From: Atkinsonella hypoxylon
Taxonomy: Eukaryota; Ascomycota; Sordariomycetes; Hypocreales; Clavicipitaceae
Length of the DNA: 64,000 nt
Assembly (NCBI GenBank): GCA_000729835.1
Contig: JFHB01000180.1
Coordinates: forward strand, 1-64,000
Reading direction: 5' to 3'
Below are positions 34,921 to 47,000 of the stretch, piece by piece. A model generated the notes under the pieces. That model worked only from the letters and a program-made list of their open reading frames with translations. It made no database searches and was not told where the DNA came from. The position numbers were made by a program, and so were the translations under genes. Numbering within the stretch: position 1 is the first letter of the stretch; the number at the start of each line of letters is the position of its first letter.

Positions 34921-35875
34921 TTATTTTGTTTTTCGACGTGTGTATAGCAGAGTATCCACCATTATGTAGACCACGTTAATCGACGCCGCCAAGACGTCGT
35001 TATGTAATGCTTCACTATTTACTATCCTTAGAACAAGCCTTATATTTTTTATATCTTCAGTACCTCCATTAATTGTCTTTATAGACACCTCCTTGTCTTC
35101 CTGGGGTATATATTTAGCAATCCTCCGGGCATTTTTCAGAATAAAATTCTTTAATTCGTTAGGAACACATTCCCTGGATTCCTTCTCTGTATTTTCGATC
35201 TTACTGTTGATTTTGTGCTTGGTGTTGAACTCAATAGTGTGCTTTAATCGCTTACAAATCTTGCGAAATATCGTGCTAGAAAGTTCTTCAGAATATATTT
35301 CTTTAGTGGCGCTGTTAAAACCCAACAGACCAAACTCCTTGTAAGTGTCTTCGTAACTGCCTGTGCCACCTTCGTACCACTACAGAAGAGCTATTGGGCT
35401 TATTACCGGAATGGATTCCTGTTCGGCTTCCTCGGGTTCACTAACGGCAATACGGCCTAAGTTGGCGAATTTAAAGCCCTCAAATTCGGTAGTGAGCAGA
35501 GTGTGCATAACAGCGTCGTGGGTGAGCTTACCTGCCAGGAAAGTAAATGTGGTATTTGCAATGGTCGCATAAAAGGCAGATAGTCGTGATATCAACCTCC
35601 TATCTCGGTCGAAGCTAGACCCGAACGAAATTTTAATTTATTTTTGCGGAACAAGGATGCAGGACAGTCCGTCTCTTTTGAATAGTCACAATCCTAATAA
35701 CCAGCCATATACTTCGCCACGCAGTCGACAGTTCTTGAATGTCTTGATATGAGAACGTGTTTCGGGGTATATTTCGCCACTTAGGATGTCTTTTTCCTTC
35801 AATTGCCGCCAGACAGCAATAGGCGGGCGGTCCTCCCCCACAGTGTCTTTAAAGCATCTTTGGATGGCGTGTAAT
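34921..35875 (-). pseudogene. Decayed gene of unknown family
   Basis: A single minus-strand reading frame can be followed for about 315 codons with only three stops (TGA at 35688, TAA near 35640, TAG near 35382). Segments look coding: RPPIAVWRQLKEKDILSGEI, HIKTFKNCRLRGEVYGWLL, KLTHDAVMHTLLTTEFEGFK, and a final open stretch of 134 codons (35325-34921) rich in Lys, Ile, Asn and Glu (KICKRLKHTIEFNTKHKINS, EDKEVSIKTINGG). In such AT-rich DNA this openness is unlikely by chance. I do not recognise the family. Further upstream (35875-35960) the frame appears to shift. Read as a recently inactivated gene; the last 134 codons could still be expressed. Confidence 0.55.
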
Positions 35876-36835
35876 CTTTCGAGAGGCTCTTCTTAAGGCT
35901 TCTTAACCGAAGTCCGGCTGCTGTCTCGGTATCCTCTTGCCGCAGCGAGAATGCGATATTCTACACTTTTATGATTTTGCTTGCGATCCTTGTTTTTGGT
36001 GGAGGCTTGGGTGCTGAAGGGATTAGGCATGGAGGTGCGCGTGGCACGTGGAACAGTAGATAATGCTCAAGACTTATTGCTTAAAACCTGCGGCGCGAAT
36101 CGCTGCTTGAAGGTAGTGTCAATACCATACATTTGATGAATCGAAAATGCCTTGTCCTGAAAGGTAATTCTGAGAAAGTCATTTTTTCATATTGTTTCGA
36201 GAATCGCTCGGAGGTGACAAGACTAGAGACAGTGTAGAGTGCTTGACCTTTATAGTGAACCCGGCGACCTGTCTCTTGTTGACTACCAAGACAAGTCAAG
36301 ACAAAGGCGACATAACAGCGTCATCTACCGAAGTTGAATGTACACTTGTTAGTCGCATTATTGAAGTTAGCCCGTCCATGACCGACGTTCGCGGACCTTT
36401 CGCCCCGAAAGATAATTAGGAGAGCCTATCTGAACTCCGTACAAAACTGCGATAGGGCAATCAGCAGCGGCCTTGCCGACTCACCGTGTCATGGTTAGGG
36501 AGCGCCAGCGAAACGCACCCTTGTACGACCTGTCTACGAGGTCCCAAGCATGTACGGGTGCGGAACGGCAGTAATGACCATAGAAACCGCTTGTTGCTCA
36601 TGTAGAGGTGTCGACGGTCGAGGAAATCCTACACGATCGTTGCATAGGGATGGTAGGACTCAGTGCGATATTGATTGGGAAGACCCGTGTAAAATTCAGA
36701 GTTGAAAAGATTGGTCGCCAAATTGCTCCGCGCAGCAATTTAAGCACGAGTCTCCAAGATCTATTCAAATTAAAGGCGTCCATTAGACCCATATGCTTCA
36801 AAGAGCACGGTAACGCTATAATTTCAGAGCACCGA
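35876..36835. other. Intergenic region between a decayed gene and the GH47 3' end
   Basis: Only short frames on both strands; nothing recognised beyond the probable frame-shifted 5' end of the decayed gene near 35880-35960. Confidence 0.45.
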
Positions 36836-38639
36836 TCAGGATCCGGAATTGCGGATCCTGAGAGGATGAGCCTCCGTGTTAAATACAAAGTTGTTCTCGC
36901 GATCACGGTGGAAATGATAGTCCGCGTCTTCAGCAAAGATGAGATACGAGTACTTGAGGGTCTCGGCCAAGAAGAAGCTTTCTTGGTAGTCGCCCTTCTC
37001 GCCGCCACTCTCCTGCATCACGTCGCCCACTCCGGAATATCCAATGCCGACGCGGCAGCGGTCACGAATGGAGGTAAAAGCTTCCCAGACCATATCTTGG
37101 TACTTGGGATCCTTAGTGACGCGGTAAGCGTAGTACAAGCTCTCAATGGTTTCGGGGCGCAGGATATAGTTCTTGTAGGCAGAGGGCCAGAAGCCGGCTT
37201 TGAGATAAAAGGTGGCATTCTCGCCCTCGGGATAGGGGTCACCACGCTTGCACATCCACCGGAAAGTCTCGGGGCCAAGATTGGACGGTGTTTGCCTGTA
37301 TGTCTCGTAGTATGATTCGGCGAGTCTGAGGCCAAACTCTATGTACTTGGTTTCGTTCAGAAGCACACCTCCCATGATGAAATTTCCTCCGGCAAATGAT
37401 GTCACTAGCATTTAGTTAGAATCTTCAAACGAAAAGGCGTGGCTGCCCGATTAATTCTCATATTGAGATGCTGTGCAACTTACCATGATCGCTAACAGGA
37501 GTGTATCTTCTCACCATTCCCTGCCAACGGAGGGCCCCGAGGAAAACTAGGTCTGAGCGTGTAGAAGGGCCATTTGCGAGGTACCTCATGGTCGATTCGA
37601 CCGCTTTTACCCAATGGCATCTATAGTCGGCAAACTCCTTCGGGTCGTATAGGTACATCTTGATAAGATACTCATAGTAGCTGTTGATGCCGCTGCCCCA
37701 GCTAGTTGAGCTCTCTTTGAACTCGCCATCCTGGATATCAACAGTGTAGCTGACCAAGCCGGGATGGAACTGCCGCACGCCGTTGGGATGAGTAAGGTAT
37801 CTCTCAGCTTTCTGGGCAAGCTCTGTATATGTCTTGTTGCCTGTCAAATCGCTCAGACGGGTCCATTCGAGCACGAGGGTGCCGATGCCTGCAGGCCCGT
37901 TTATTGTTGAGCCATTGATACGGTGGGTTGGGTTGAGGAAGATAGTGTGGTCGGGAATACCAGTGCGAGTCTCGAATGCAATGCTGAGGGTATCACCGAG
38001 TTTTTTAGCCTGGCTAAGAAGAGCTTCTACACGTACAGAGTTGGAGCTGGTGACAAGATGTTTTGCAGGGCCTTTCAACAGGTCATAAGCTGGCGGGTTG
38101 GTCAGCATGTTTTGGTTCAAACTGAGCACAGGACGTTTGCAGGGCAGAAAGGCTTATACCTCCAAGCAATCCTCCGAGAAAGCGAATGTTTGTGTCGAAG
38201 ACGGAAACAGCAGCATTTACCTCCTTAGTCGTGGTAAAGTCGATGGTGGGGACAAATTCGAGGATCTGATTGACAGTGGTTGTCTCTCCCATTATGATGG
38301 CCGTGCTGAGGGCATCAATGGCGGTTGCGCCCCATCCGTTACTATGAGAATTTATACATGTTAGCAAATGTGATTAGCCTCGTCCGAAGTTGTCGGAACC
38401 AGATGCCAACAATGCCTCAGGGCGGAAATCAAAGTTTCATACAAGTCGTCCGTCCAGTTGAGACTCATAGGATTCAAAATGTCATGAGGAAATGCGTATC
38501 GACTGTAGGACCTCCAGGTGTGTTGGAAGACCTCCTTTACAGCATCAGCTCTCACATCATCCGGCAATCTCCTTGCGCCAGCACCCATTATTGGGTTGAG
38601 AAGCAGTGTCGCTAGGGCGTAACCAGCCTTGAGTGACAT
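36836..38639 (-). CDS. Secreted alpha-1,2-mannosidase (GH47)
   Basis: Calcium-dependent enzyme that trims alpha-1,2-linked mannose. 517 residues, four exons: 38639-38443, 38341-38160, 38089-37494 extended to 37484, and 37404-36836; introns 101, 70 and 79 bp. A signal peptide is visible (GYALATLLLNPIMGAGA). Family motifs: AFPHDILNP, NGWGATAIDALSTAIIMG, FLGGLLGAYDLL, SSTSWGSGINSYYEYLIKMY, TSFAGGNFIMGG, RPETIESLYYAYRVT, QESFFLAETLKYSYLIF and the terminal FNTEAHPL, whose Thr ligates Ca2+ in GH47 enzymes. The signal peptide and size suggest the secreted class-I fungal type more than an ER-resident trimming enzyme. Antisense frames of up to 235 codons on the plus strand are shadows. Confidence 0.93.
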
Positions 38640-39110
38640 CTTGACTTTTTGTCCAGATATAATGATCGCTGTCACTGACAAGTGTCGATGAGCTCACGTT
38701 TGTTCAAACAATGAGAAGAAGGATTCATAAGGCCCGGGAGCGTGAATTTATTTATCATGGCCCTGGGGATTGCAAGACCATAGGATCGCGTATATCTAAA
38801 TTAACCGTTTTCAAGGTCATTACTGTTTGTTTGATCACAGCTGCAACGGGGTACTAGTACTTCTACTCCACACCTCACGATGCTAACACGTTGGCTATGC
38901 AGGGCACCCTGAGGGTAAACAGAGTGATAGAACGCAACGTCTCTTGCTCCATTAGTGGAAAGGGCCGCGTGGGGGGTGTTGGAACAACCAGTATCAGGCC
39001 ACAAGCTGCGCGCTAATTAGTGGGGATGCTGGATAAGTGGGGCGCCACGTGTGTTTTTCTTCCTTTTTTTCCCACACCTGCGGGGCGACAGTTTTGGAAC
39101 GAGCGGGTCT
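38640..39110. other. Intergenic region, GH47 promoter side
   Basis: No gene is seen. Contains the upstream region of the GH47 gene. Confidence 0.5.
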
Positions 39111-39119
39111 GCGCGAGTA

Positions 39120-39227
39120 GGGCACGCAAATTTCCCACCGGAGCTTTCAAATTTCCAACTAAATCTAACCAAATCTGGTAAGGTCGCTTTTCGTGCTGCC
39201 CCCACCCAAAAGTACCTCTGATGTTTC
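39120..39227 (+). repeat. Left 108-bp terminal inverted repeat
   Basis: Matches the reverse complement of 39592-39699 at 100 of 108 positions. It begins immediately inside the left GCGCGAGTA duplication and ends with ATGTTTC. Confidence 0.92.
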
Positions 39228-39591
39228 TGCAATTAGTCTTCTTTATTAATGTTTTATAGGTGCATCTAAAGCCCTTACGGCAATAATATTGCAAGCTCTT
39301 CTAGCTTTATATTAAGTGAGTTATAGCCTTGCCTGTTTAATAGCTTAGATTTATGCTATTTAACGCGATAATATAGCCCTTAGTGGCTTATTGCTAATCT
39401 AGTGCATTAAGGGCTTTATTAAAAGAGATAAATTCGCGTTTATAAAGAGGAGTCATAATAGATAATACAGTGCAACAAGGCAGGCTTCTAGCAATAATGT
39501 GCGTTATAGTGAAGATGTAGGCAAAAGAGGCACTAAAGAATTAGGGCCTTGTAGCCGCACAAGACAGCTAAATCGTGGCCTAGCGCGAAAG

Positions 39592-39699
39592 GAAACATTA
39601 GAGGTACTTTTGGATGAGGGCAGTACGAAAAGTGACCTTACTGGATTTGGTTAGATTTAGTTGGAAATTTGAAAGCTCCGGTGGGAAATTTGCTTGCCC
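39592..39699 (-). repeat. Right 108-bp terminal inverted repeat
   Basis: Begins GAAACAT on the plus strand and ends immediately inside the right GCGCGAGTA duplication. At most differences this arm has A or T where the left arm has G or C. Confidence 0.92.
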
Positions 39700-39708
39700 G
39701 CGCGAGTA

Positions 39709-42700
39709 TTAGGATGATGAGTATGTGAAGCCGCCAGTTTATACCAAAACTGGTTGGCATGCCATCGAAACTACTGAAGTTTTAGAAGAAAATGAAGTCG
39801 GACGGAATTTATTCTTATTATATAAGGCGCTATGATACACGTATCACACGTCCACCATGCATATATATATGGGGAACGTGTTGGCAAAACCTTCTGGCAA
39901 TACGGTTGGCGCCTTCGCAACTCAAAGAACCCGTGACTTGTCTGCTATATAATCCGGCTTTGTTGGCGCGCGATGGTAGCTAGGCTGGTAGGTAGCCTAA
40001 GGTAGGTGCCTGGACACTCCTCGACTCCGTCCATACGCGAGCAGGTAATGAGCGTACATACATATAACGCGCGACTATTTAGGTTACAATATGACCAGGG
40101 TCCCACGGAACTCCCCGTTTGGACCTTGCATGAGCGGAATGACCGCGACTCTCGATGAGGAAGTGATTGTCGGTTGTCGGCATCATTCTTCTCCTCAAAG
40201 GTATTTACTCGATGTTTGAGCACCTGAGCCAGGGTGGCTTGTGATTCTGTGTAACATATTGGATGCCGCAAGCAGATTTTCCTATAAGAGTGCGCATCAC
40301 CCGACCCGGACAAGTAAGGTAGTTAAGAAGTAAGGTTGCAAGCAGCTTTTGCCGGCTTCTTTGGTCTTTTGTTGCTTTTGATTAATTGGTATCTTTTGGC
40401 CCATTCTCGTTCACGCTATTAACACTTATGATACTTAATATTTGACACTTTGACACATCCGGCTCTTTCAGCGCGCATTGGACATGCGAGCCGTATCGAT
40501 AACCACTTTCCGACTTTTGAGACGATTTGATCTACTTGCCTGCTATTAATTGGTAGCACGCACCGTCAAACATCTCGCTCTTTACTATTCCTTTTCGCGA
40601 TTGACGTGCGCACCTTCCACCACTTGCTTTGGTGTGGGCTGCATGGTCATTTGGGGGGTTTAGGTTTGAGTCGACAAACTACATACTCTATATAAGGACT
40701 TTGATAACTTATTGCACAACATTATTATAGTTATAGCCTACACCCCAACCCCTGCGACCCACGTTTCTGTTGCGGTGAGGACTGGAAAGCTCGGAAAGGG
40801 CTTATCTAAGGGGTAAGGTAATCTCTACAGGAGCAGGGCGGAGCAGGATATAACGCCATTAGGATTGCGTTATCTCCCCTGCAATTTTTCTACAAAATAG
40901 GAAGAAGAATCCCTTGGGATCTCTCTAGCACTTAGTCTGTTAGGCATCTCAATCTGAATTGATTCATCACATTGTTTGTTGACTAAAGGAGCACATAACA
41001 TGTAACTGTTTCTAACTTACCTTGGGGAATTAACTTTAGCAGTAGCTCTAGAAGTGGCTTCTCAGTAGCTTCTGCGCAAACGTAAAACTGTGCATAAAAG
41101 ATGCGCTAGCTATTTTTATTAGCTCATTTATGTAGGAAGTTATAGAAATAAATCTACTTTATATGAAGCCTCCTTTTCCCCTTATTAATAATATATCTTT
41201 TTTACTAAAGCTGTGTAAATACCTATAATAGAAAAAAACAGCTCAAAAAGGATAAATTCTGCTAATTTCTAAGTGTAAGCTATAAACTAATTGAAACTAC
41301 AGTGCAAACTTTGCTGCGTGGCACACTTGGCATCTAGCAGCGCGCAATAGTTAGTTTTCTCGGCGGATCTTTTGGTCTATTGGGGTAACATGCACACCTG
41401 TAACGGACTAGGTCTTTAACCTAGTCTTGTAATATAGATGCCAATTGTACAAGAGTCGCATGACTTAAACAATACGTATCCTTTTGTCGCAATTGGTAGG
41501 CTATACTAGGATTGGGCTAACACCCACATGGAGTGCGCAGGCATCCGCCATAGTCCGATCGGGCTACTCCATGACAACACCTTCACGTTATCTTACACTT
41601 AGGCTCTAATCCACGAGGGTAATGCTCTTGCACCTGCTGCTAGTTGCCCTAGAAAGGCAGTTATAACAGTAGCCTAAGTGCAAAGCTTACACGAACACTT
41701 TTTAGGTATATAGCTTGCTCCTAAATTATAGTAGAATCTACTTCCTTTAACATATTTTTACCTAAAATAGTAGTTACTGTTTCTTCTATGCACACTTTGC
41801 TCCTAAATTATGCAGGTGATAAGTTTGCACTATCTCGTGGATCAGAGCTTTAGGCAGCGTTTTCGCCTAGCAACAAAATTTGCGCGTATAAGCTAACAGA
41901 ATTGTGTCTAATAAGGGAAAGAATCGCCTTAAATAGCCTGTGAGGGCTGTGAAATTAGGATACTAGGGACTTATTAAAGGCTGCTACTCAATACTAACAA
42001 GGGCTACACCGACAAAAACACTCTCCTTGAGATAATTCGTCTTCATTACTAATATACTTTTCTGTAGAAGCACCCAAGCACCCATGCTACAAAGAGATAT
42101 CTCATAAGAGCCGCAACTCATTTGCGAACGGAGGTCATTTAAGTCTCTCGCTTAGCCAGAGGATCGTGGGAAGAAAACAGCTTCCGCACCTCGAAGGTTA
42201 TTATGTATATGCTGACTTGAGATCAGCGAGAAATGCGTTACACCATGCACTTACATTGTCCCGCCAGCTATGTTCTTCGATAGCACATGGAACAAAGACA
42301 TGAATCCTAAAGTCATTGATCAGATGCAGCTGGCAAAGCCAAGTTTTCCACTGTCTGTGCCGAGAGGGGTAGCCAAGCGAGCGATCTACGGCAAGGAGCT
42401 CGAACAGGGATCACAAATCGAGATCTTACTATTGAAGCATGCAATACTTGGAGTTGCCTCAATCGAGCATGGCATGGGACGAGATCTACGGCTACGGAAT
42501 GCATAGCGGAACCCCATGTAAGCAAGGTCACACGAAGGTGCAAGCTTATACCCAAAAAAGTCCACTCCAGGCATATCGTGTTTTGTCTACATAGTGCTAA
42601 TTTGGCATACCGGCCTCGGGCTCAGATTGGCGGCGTTACTCACGTGAATTCAGAAGGAATCCCTACCGTAATGTTCAGACGATTTTACCCGATGCCGTTG

Positions 42701-43365
42701 CGCTTCCCAATTGTGAAATCGAGTACTGTCTAAGACATGAGTGATTTGCCATGCCAGTCGGCGAGCGATGATCCGATCCGGCAACAGTGGTCCAATTAAT
42801 AGTGTGGAATGCCATATCATACAATTCGTGTCACCGATGTGCTGTCAATGACGTCCATTGTGGCCAGAATCACTTAGCTCACCCAGCGTCGCATTAAAGG
42901 ACCTTTAATAACCTGACGAAATACAACAGAGGCCGAGAACGAGAAGCCTAGGTAAAATACCATAGAAACACTGAACACAGGTTTCTTGCATCTTCTTCCA
43001 GCTCTTGTTCTCTCGAAGAGCGATGCAACTATGGTATAAGTTAGCATATTAGAAGATGTAATAGCTGACTGCATTGCAGCATTACAACAGTCAGACTTGC
43101 AGATCTATTGCCTCGTCTATAGCACTAAGTGACACAGTCTCGGGTTCTCTCGAGTCCGGCATTCTTCAACCATCCCTTTTCTTGGGGAGGCAGATGTCTT
43201 GTAGACACATAAAGTGCAGTCGGCTAGTGTCTATAAGAAGCGAGACTTGTCGCCGGATTTTTGAAGATATTACCCATGACCAACAACTAGAGCTGTACTT
43301 GACTGTAAAGGAAATACACCTCCGTACACACTCCAACACCTTCCCCGCAAGTCAAACGCATCACA
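39709..43365. other. Long gene-free AT-rich region
   Basis: No gene is supported over 3.6 kb. Features seen: CCTAAGGTAGGTGCC motif near 39998, an imperfect hairpin at about 40838-40883 (ATAACGC ... GCGTTAT with a short loop), two copies of GCTCCTAAATTAT 90 bp apart near 41711 and 41801, and a GACTAGGT/ACCTAGTC inverted pair near 41407. From 40900 to 41990 stops are dense in all frames, consistent with old repeat debris. Small frames at 42270-42574 lack motifs. The final 300 bp form the promoter of the Cys-repeat protein. Confidence 0.5.
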
Positions 43366-44085
43366 ATGTACCATTTCATCATTGCAGCTTTCCTTGGCAT
43401 CGCTCTGGCCCAGAACCAGGGTGATGCGCAGACCTGTGCTCAAAAGTGTACTGATGCCATGAACGCTTGTCGTGGCCAGCCTGGTGCCAACTTGTCAACC
43501 TGTCAGGCCAACTACGCCAAGTGCCTCGGATACAACCCCAGCGAGGGCATGACGGCCACAGCCTGCGCCAACAACAACGGCACAACTCCCACAACCACCC
43601 AGCCCGCTGGCCAGCCCGACCAGTGCGCCATGGAGTGCATCGATGCCTACAACGCCTGTCGTGGGCAGCCCGGTGCAAATTTGTCTACCTGCCGCTCTGA
43701 CTTTGCCGGTTGCTTGGGCTACGACCCCCCCGATGATAACCCCACGAGCTGCCAAAGCTCAATGAGCATGACCCGGGGAAGCACCTCCTGTGCTTCTACC
43801 ACGCCCACCAGTTCTCCCGTCCAAGACGAGTGCGTTATGAAATGTAATGCCGCCGTGAACTCCTGCCGCACTCAGCCCAATTCCGACCAGGCTTATTGCT
43901 CCTCTGAATACGCCAACTGCCTCGGTTACAACCCTTATGGAAGCGACGGGTTCGTCACTCCAACCGCTTGCTCTGCCTTTGGCGCCCCCCCAATTGGTAC
44001 TGCTCCTGTCATTGCTGGTGGCTCGCAACTGGCTCCCGGCTATGCTGCCATGGCTCTTGGTCTTCTGGCATTGTTGTATGAGTGA
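43366..44085 (+). CDS. Secreted triple-Cys-repeat protein with GPI-type C-terminus
   Basis: Single-exon protein of 239 residues. A signal peptide (MYHFIIAAFLGIALA) is followed by three tandem copies of a compact Cys module, C-x3-C-x6-C-x10-C-x6-C-LGY: CAQKCTDAMNACRGQPGANL, CAMECIDAYNACRGQPGANL and CVMKCNAAVNSCRTQP, each ending in a CLGY(N/D)P motif. Modules are separated by Thr/Pro/Ser linkers (TTPTTTQPAG, STTPTSSP). The C-terminus is hydrophobic (GYAAMALGLLALLYE) after a small-residue stretch, as expected for GPI anchoring. Cell-wall or surface protein; an adhesin or effector role is inference only. No CFEM eight-Cys pattern is seen. Asn-Leu-Ser sites in the first two modules could be N-glycosylated. 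The leader contains CATCACA directly before ATG. Confidence 0.85.
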   Translation: MYHFIIAAFLGIALAQNQGDAQTCAQKCTDAMNACRGQPGANLSTCQANYAKCLGYNPSEGMTATACANNNGTTPTTTQPAGQPDQCAMECIDAYNACRGQPGANLSTCRSDFAGCLGYDPPDDNPTSCQSSMSMTRGSTSCASTTPTSSPVQDECVMKCNAAVNSCRTQPNSDQAYCSSEYANCLGYNPYGSDGFVTPTACSAFGAPPIGTAPVIAGGSQLAPGYAAMALGLLALLYE

Positions 44086-47000
44086 GGTACCATGGATCGT
44101 GCTTAACATGAATTGGTGGCATAATGACACGCAAGGAGAGCTCGAAGCAAGTTCTCAACAAAGAGAAGTGGTCGTTGGAAATTACATGGGCTTGTACGTC
44201 TCTCCAACCCTTTTGGCCCGGTGTTATTTATGGTTGAACTTGAGCTTCACCTTTTATTAATAAAATTCAAGCCATTCTACTCGTGTATCTTGTCTTTTTA
44301 ACAAAAAGTAAAAGAATTGGTATGGACCAGGTATGCTTGAAAGATAACACGTGAATGGCATTGTTCATAGCCTGTTGTTCGACCTTGTGCGAGCCAAGAC
44401 AACAATGATATAGAAACAACTTGGGACCTTAATGGGCGGAAAATATCAGGGGCAATGTGGCCACGAAATTGATCTACGACATAGGTCAGTGTTGCTGCTT
44501 CTGGATAATTTCCATATTGTTTGGCTGCCACTACACAAGGACAAGCTGAGCAAAATTTCACATAATGCACACGAGGCCTTGCCTTTGCGCATAGATTTTT
44601 TGTTTTTGTTTTTGTTTTTGATTTTGGAGAGATATTGACCATACACGCCTTCGACTTGCTCTTCTTCTTCCGCAGAGTAAGCTCATACAGGCCGCATATT
44701 CTCTAGCGTTACAATCAGCTTTGAGTATACTGTAGAATTTTATGCAAATCTGGGCTCAAACAGCTCATCTAACCACCTCAGATGACAACTCACTCTACGT
44801 GCTACGCACTAGACAAGAAAAGGGCGACTTCATTAGTCCACCTAAAAATAATGGTCTCTCTAGCATTCGACGCGCTTCACGCCTAGGTTTTGCAGAGAAA
44901 TCTGCCTGTAAAGTAATGCCGCGCTTCCTGATGCACCTTTGCATCATAGCATACATTATTGACTTCACTCGTGACAAATGGACTGGCATTGCGTGCTCAT
45001 CGCACAGGGAGTGAAAATGGAGCGTCAAATTAACTAACTCTCCCATAAGAGTCATAATGCTGACACCATTTCCGTATGCTGTACCCAGTTAAGCAGCCAA
45101 TTCCGACTGGCAGATCGAGCGCGACGCTAGCTCTGCCTTATGTAGATCTAACGATGAAGGATATCTGAATGTCCTGATATATATTTTCGAAATCACGGGT
45201 CCCATGAATGACAGTTGTTACTGTGCTTGCAGAGAACGACCGCGGACCAATGCTTGTCAAGAAGTAAGCTGCCATAACGTGAATGGTCGAAAGCCAAGGA
45301 GGGCTAATCCTGAAGCGTTGATGGCAGCCCCCAATTCCCGAATCGCGCTAATATTTGCGGTTCCTCGTGGGTTTCCAGCACCACGTGGTCAAAGAGATTA
45401 TTTCGTCTGAGCCGCAAGTCACTTAATGTGAAGTGCTTGTCGTAAAAGCCAGCGTACCGCAAGGCAGGACCGAATAATGTGATTGGAAAGAGTTCATCCT
45501 TTTGTCCAATCAGGGAGACTCTATCGAAAATAACATAAACCATGAGATTGTAGACGCAATTCTTCTTATTTTAACTATTATATTCTCGGAAAGTGACTTC
45601 AATAGTTAAACTGATGACGCACGAGGAGACGACGTAAAGTTGCTTGTAACCATCCCCGTGGCACTTTGCACTTTCTTTCTCCGCCCTGAAGTACAGCTCG
45701 GCGCGACACGCCTAGGGTCATAAATTGACCTTCGCTGCTCCCCTTGACGATCTGCATCGGCGTCCATTCCTGGTGATATACTCGAAGAATTTTGTGGCTA
45801 ATGCGGAAATAACTGCGTGCAAGCAGCTTTATTACAAATACAGACACCACAGACACGAAGCGCAGCTTGTACCTCAACGGCTCAAAAGGGAGATTATTTA
45901 ATATAACAGCAAAATCTGTCCTTGCCGGTGCCAATTTGATGGGTAGTGCAAGCTTTCTTGCAGCGGAGTACACTGAGTACTGGGCTGCCCTTACCTTTGA
46001 CACTTCTGCATCATTGACATGAAACTGCTGCTCCTATCCTCATATAAATGGTCATCCAGGAGTCAAAAGTGGGCAACATCCTTGAGGGGGTCTCTAGAAA
46101 TGTAAAGCTCGTGCCCATTCTCCTGCCAAGTCCCTAACCCTCGGTCAATCGGATATCAGGCGTCGGCATGTCCTTACATGGGTGATTTTAAATGGCTCAC
46201 GGCTGTAGCCTAACTAAAACTCCAAGCTTAGTTAGAAGGAAGTCAATTTATTTCAGCAGCATGAATTTCATGCCAGCCACTCTCTTTGACGAAAGGTCCC
46301 GGGCACGTGGGTGAAAAGATCAGGTTGAGACCCGCACGCAACCTTCGAATTTAACCCCTGGGCTGTCAGCCAATTGAATAGATTTTTGATGAAATCGGTT
46401 CTGTACTTCGTGGGCTAGGGACTATACAACTCTACAGTTGTACACGCCCTAAGTCTAATTTAGCGAATCAACCAGCCGCAAGGGTATCAATCCAATCCAA
46501 CCGGTTGAAAGTCTCGACAACTTGCTTAATTTCCCACCCCCTTGCCTAGCCATTGAAGTCGAGACGGACGCGAGAGCTCCACCCTCGCCGGATCCGATTC
46601 TACTGCGGAGAATCGTGTCAAAGATGGTGCCCTGCACAGACCAGCCATGAAGGATATCCCTGCTGGCACTTGCGAATACAAGATCTTCCGCAAGCTTATC
46701 AGTAGAAATCTGAATCACAGACCATAAAGCCATTGAAGGAGGTAATGTAGTCATAGAGATTACATCCGGCTGAAATCTTGCTGAGTGCTAGTGAGGAGGT
46801 AGATCCCGTGTTGTATCACAGGAACTCATACAATGCTGATCTTCATCAGCTGTCCATGTAGCGGCACTCCTTCTCCGTGTATTGTTATCCTATCCTAACG
46901 TTATCGTTAATACCCGGTTGTCCCAACCCCGCAATCGGTGTTGGCCCGGCGTCAAGGCTCGGCTGGTCCGGGGCTCGGCTTACTCCTTTTCAAGGCATCC

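Larger units (their letters stand above)
39111..39708. mobile_element. Non-autonomous Mutator-like element (MULE/MITE) with target-site duplication
   Basis: A 580-bp element (39120-39699) has two terminal inverted repeats of exactly 108 bp each (39120-39227 and 39592-39699), beginning GGGCAxGCAAATTTCCCACC. It is flanked by the direct 9-bp repeat GCGCGAGTA (39111-39119 and 39700-39708). The arms differ at 8 of 108 positions, 7 of them transitions. The 364-bp AT-rich interior has no open frame. Long terminal repeats plus a 9-bp duplication are the signature of Mutator-like elements (established knowledge), so I class it as a non-autonomous MULE derivative that needs transposase from elsewhere. 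Confidence 0.88.

Noticed and set aside
36608..37315. 235-codon plus-strand ORF
   Set aside because: It is antisense to GH47 exon 4 and its 3' flank; no motifs of its own.
41399..41630. Possible solo LTR (starts TGTAACGG, ends near TTGCA)
   Set aside because: No target-site duplication could be matched and the ends are only weakly inverted; could be tested by genome-wide copies.
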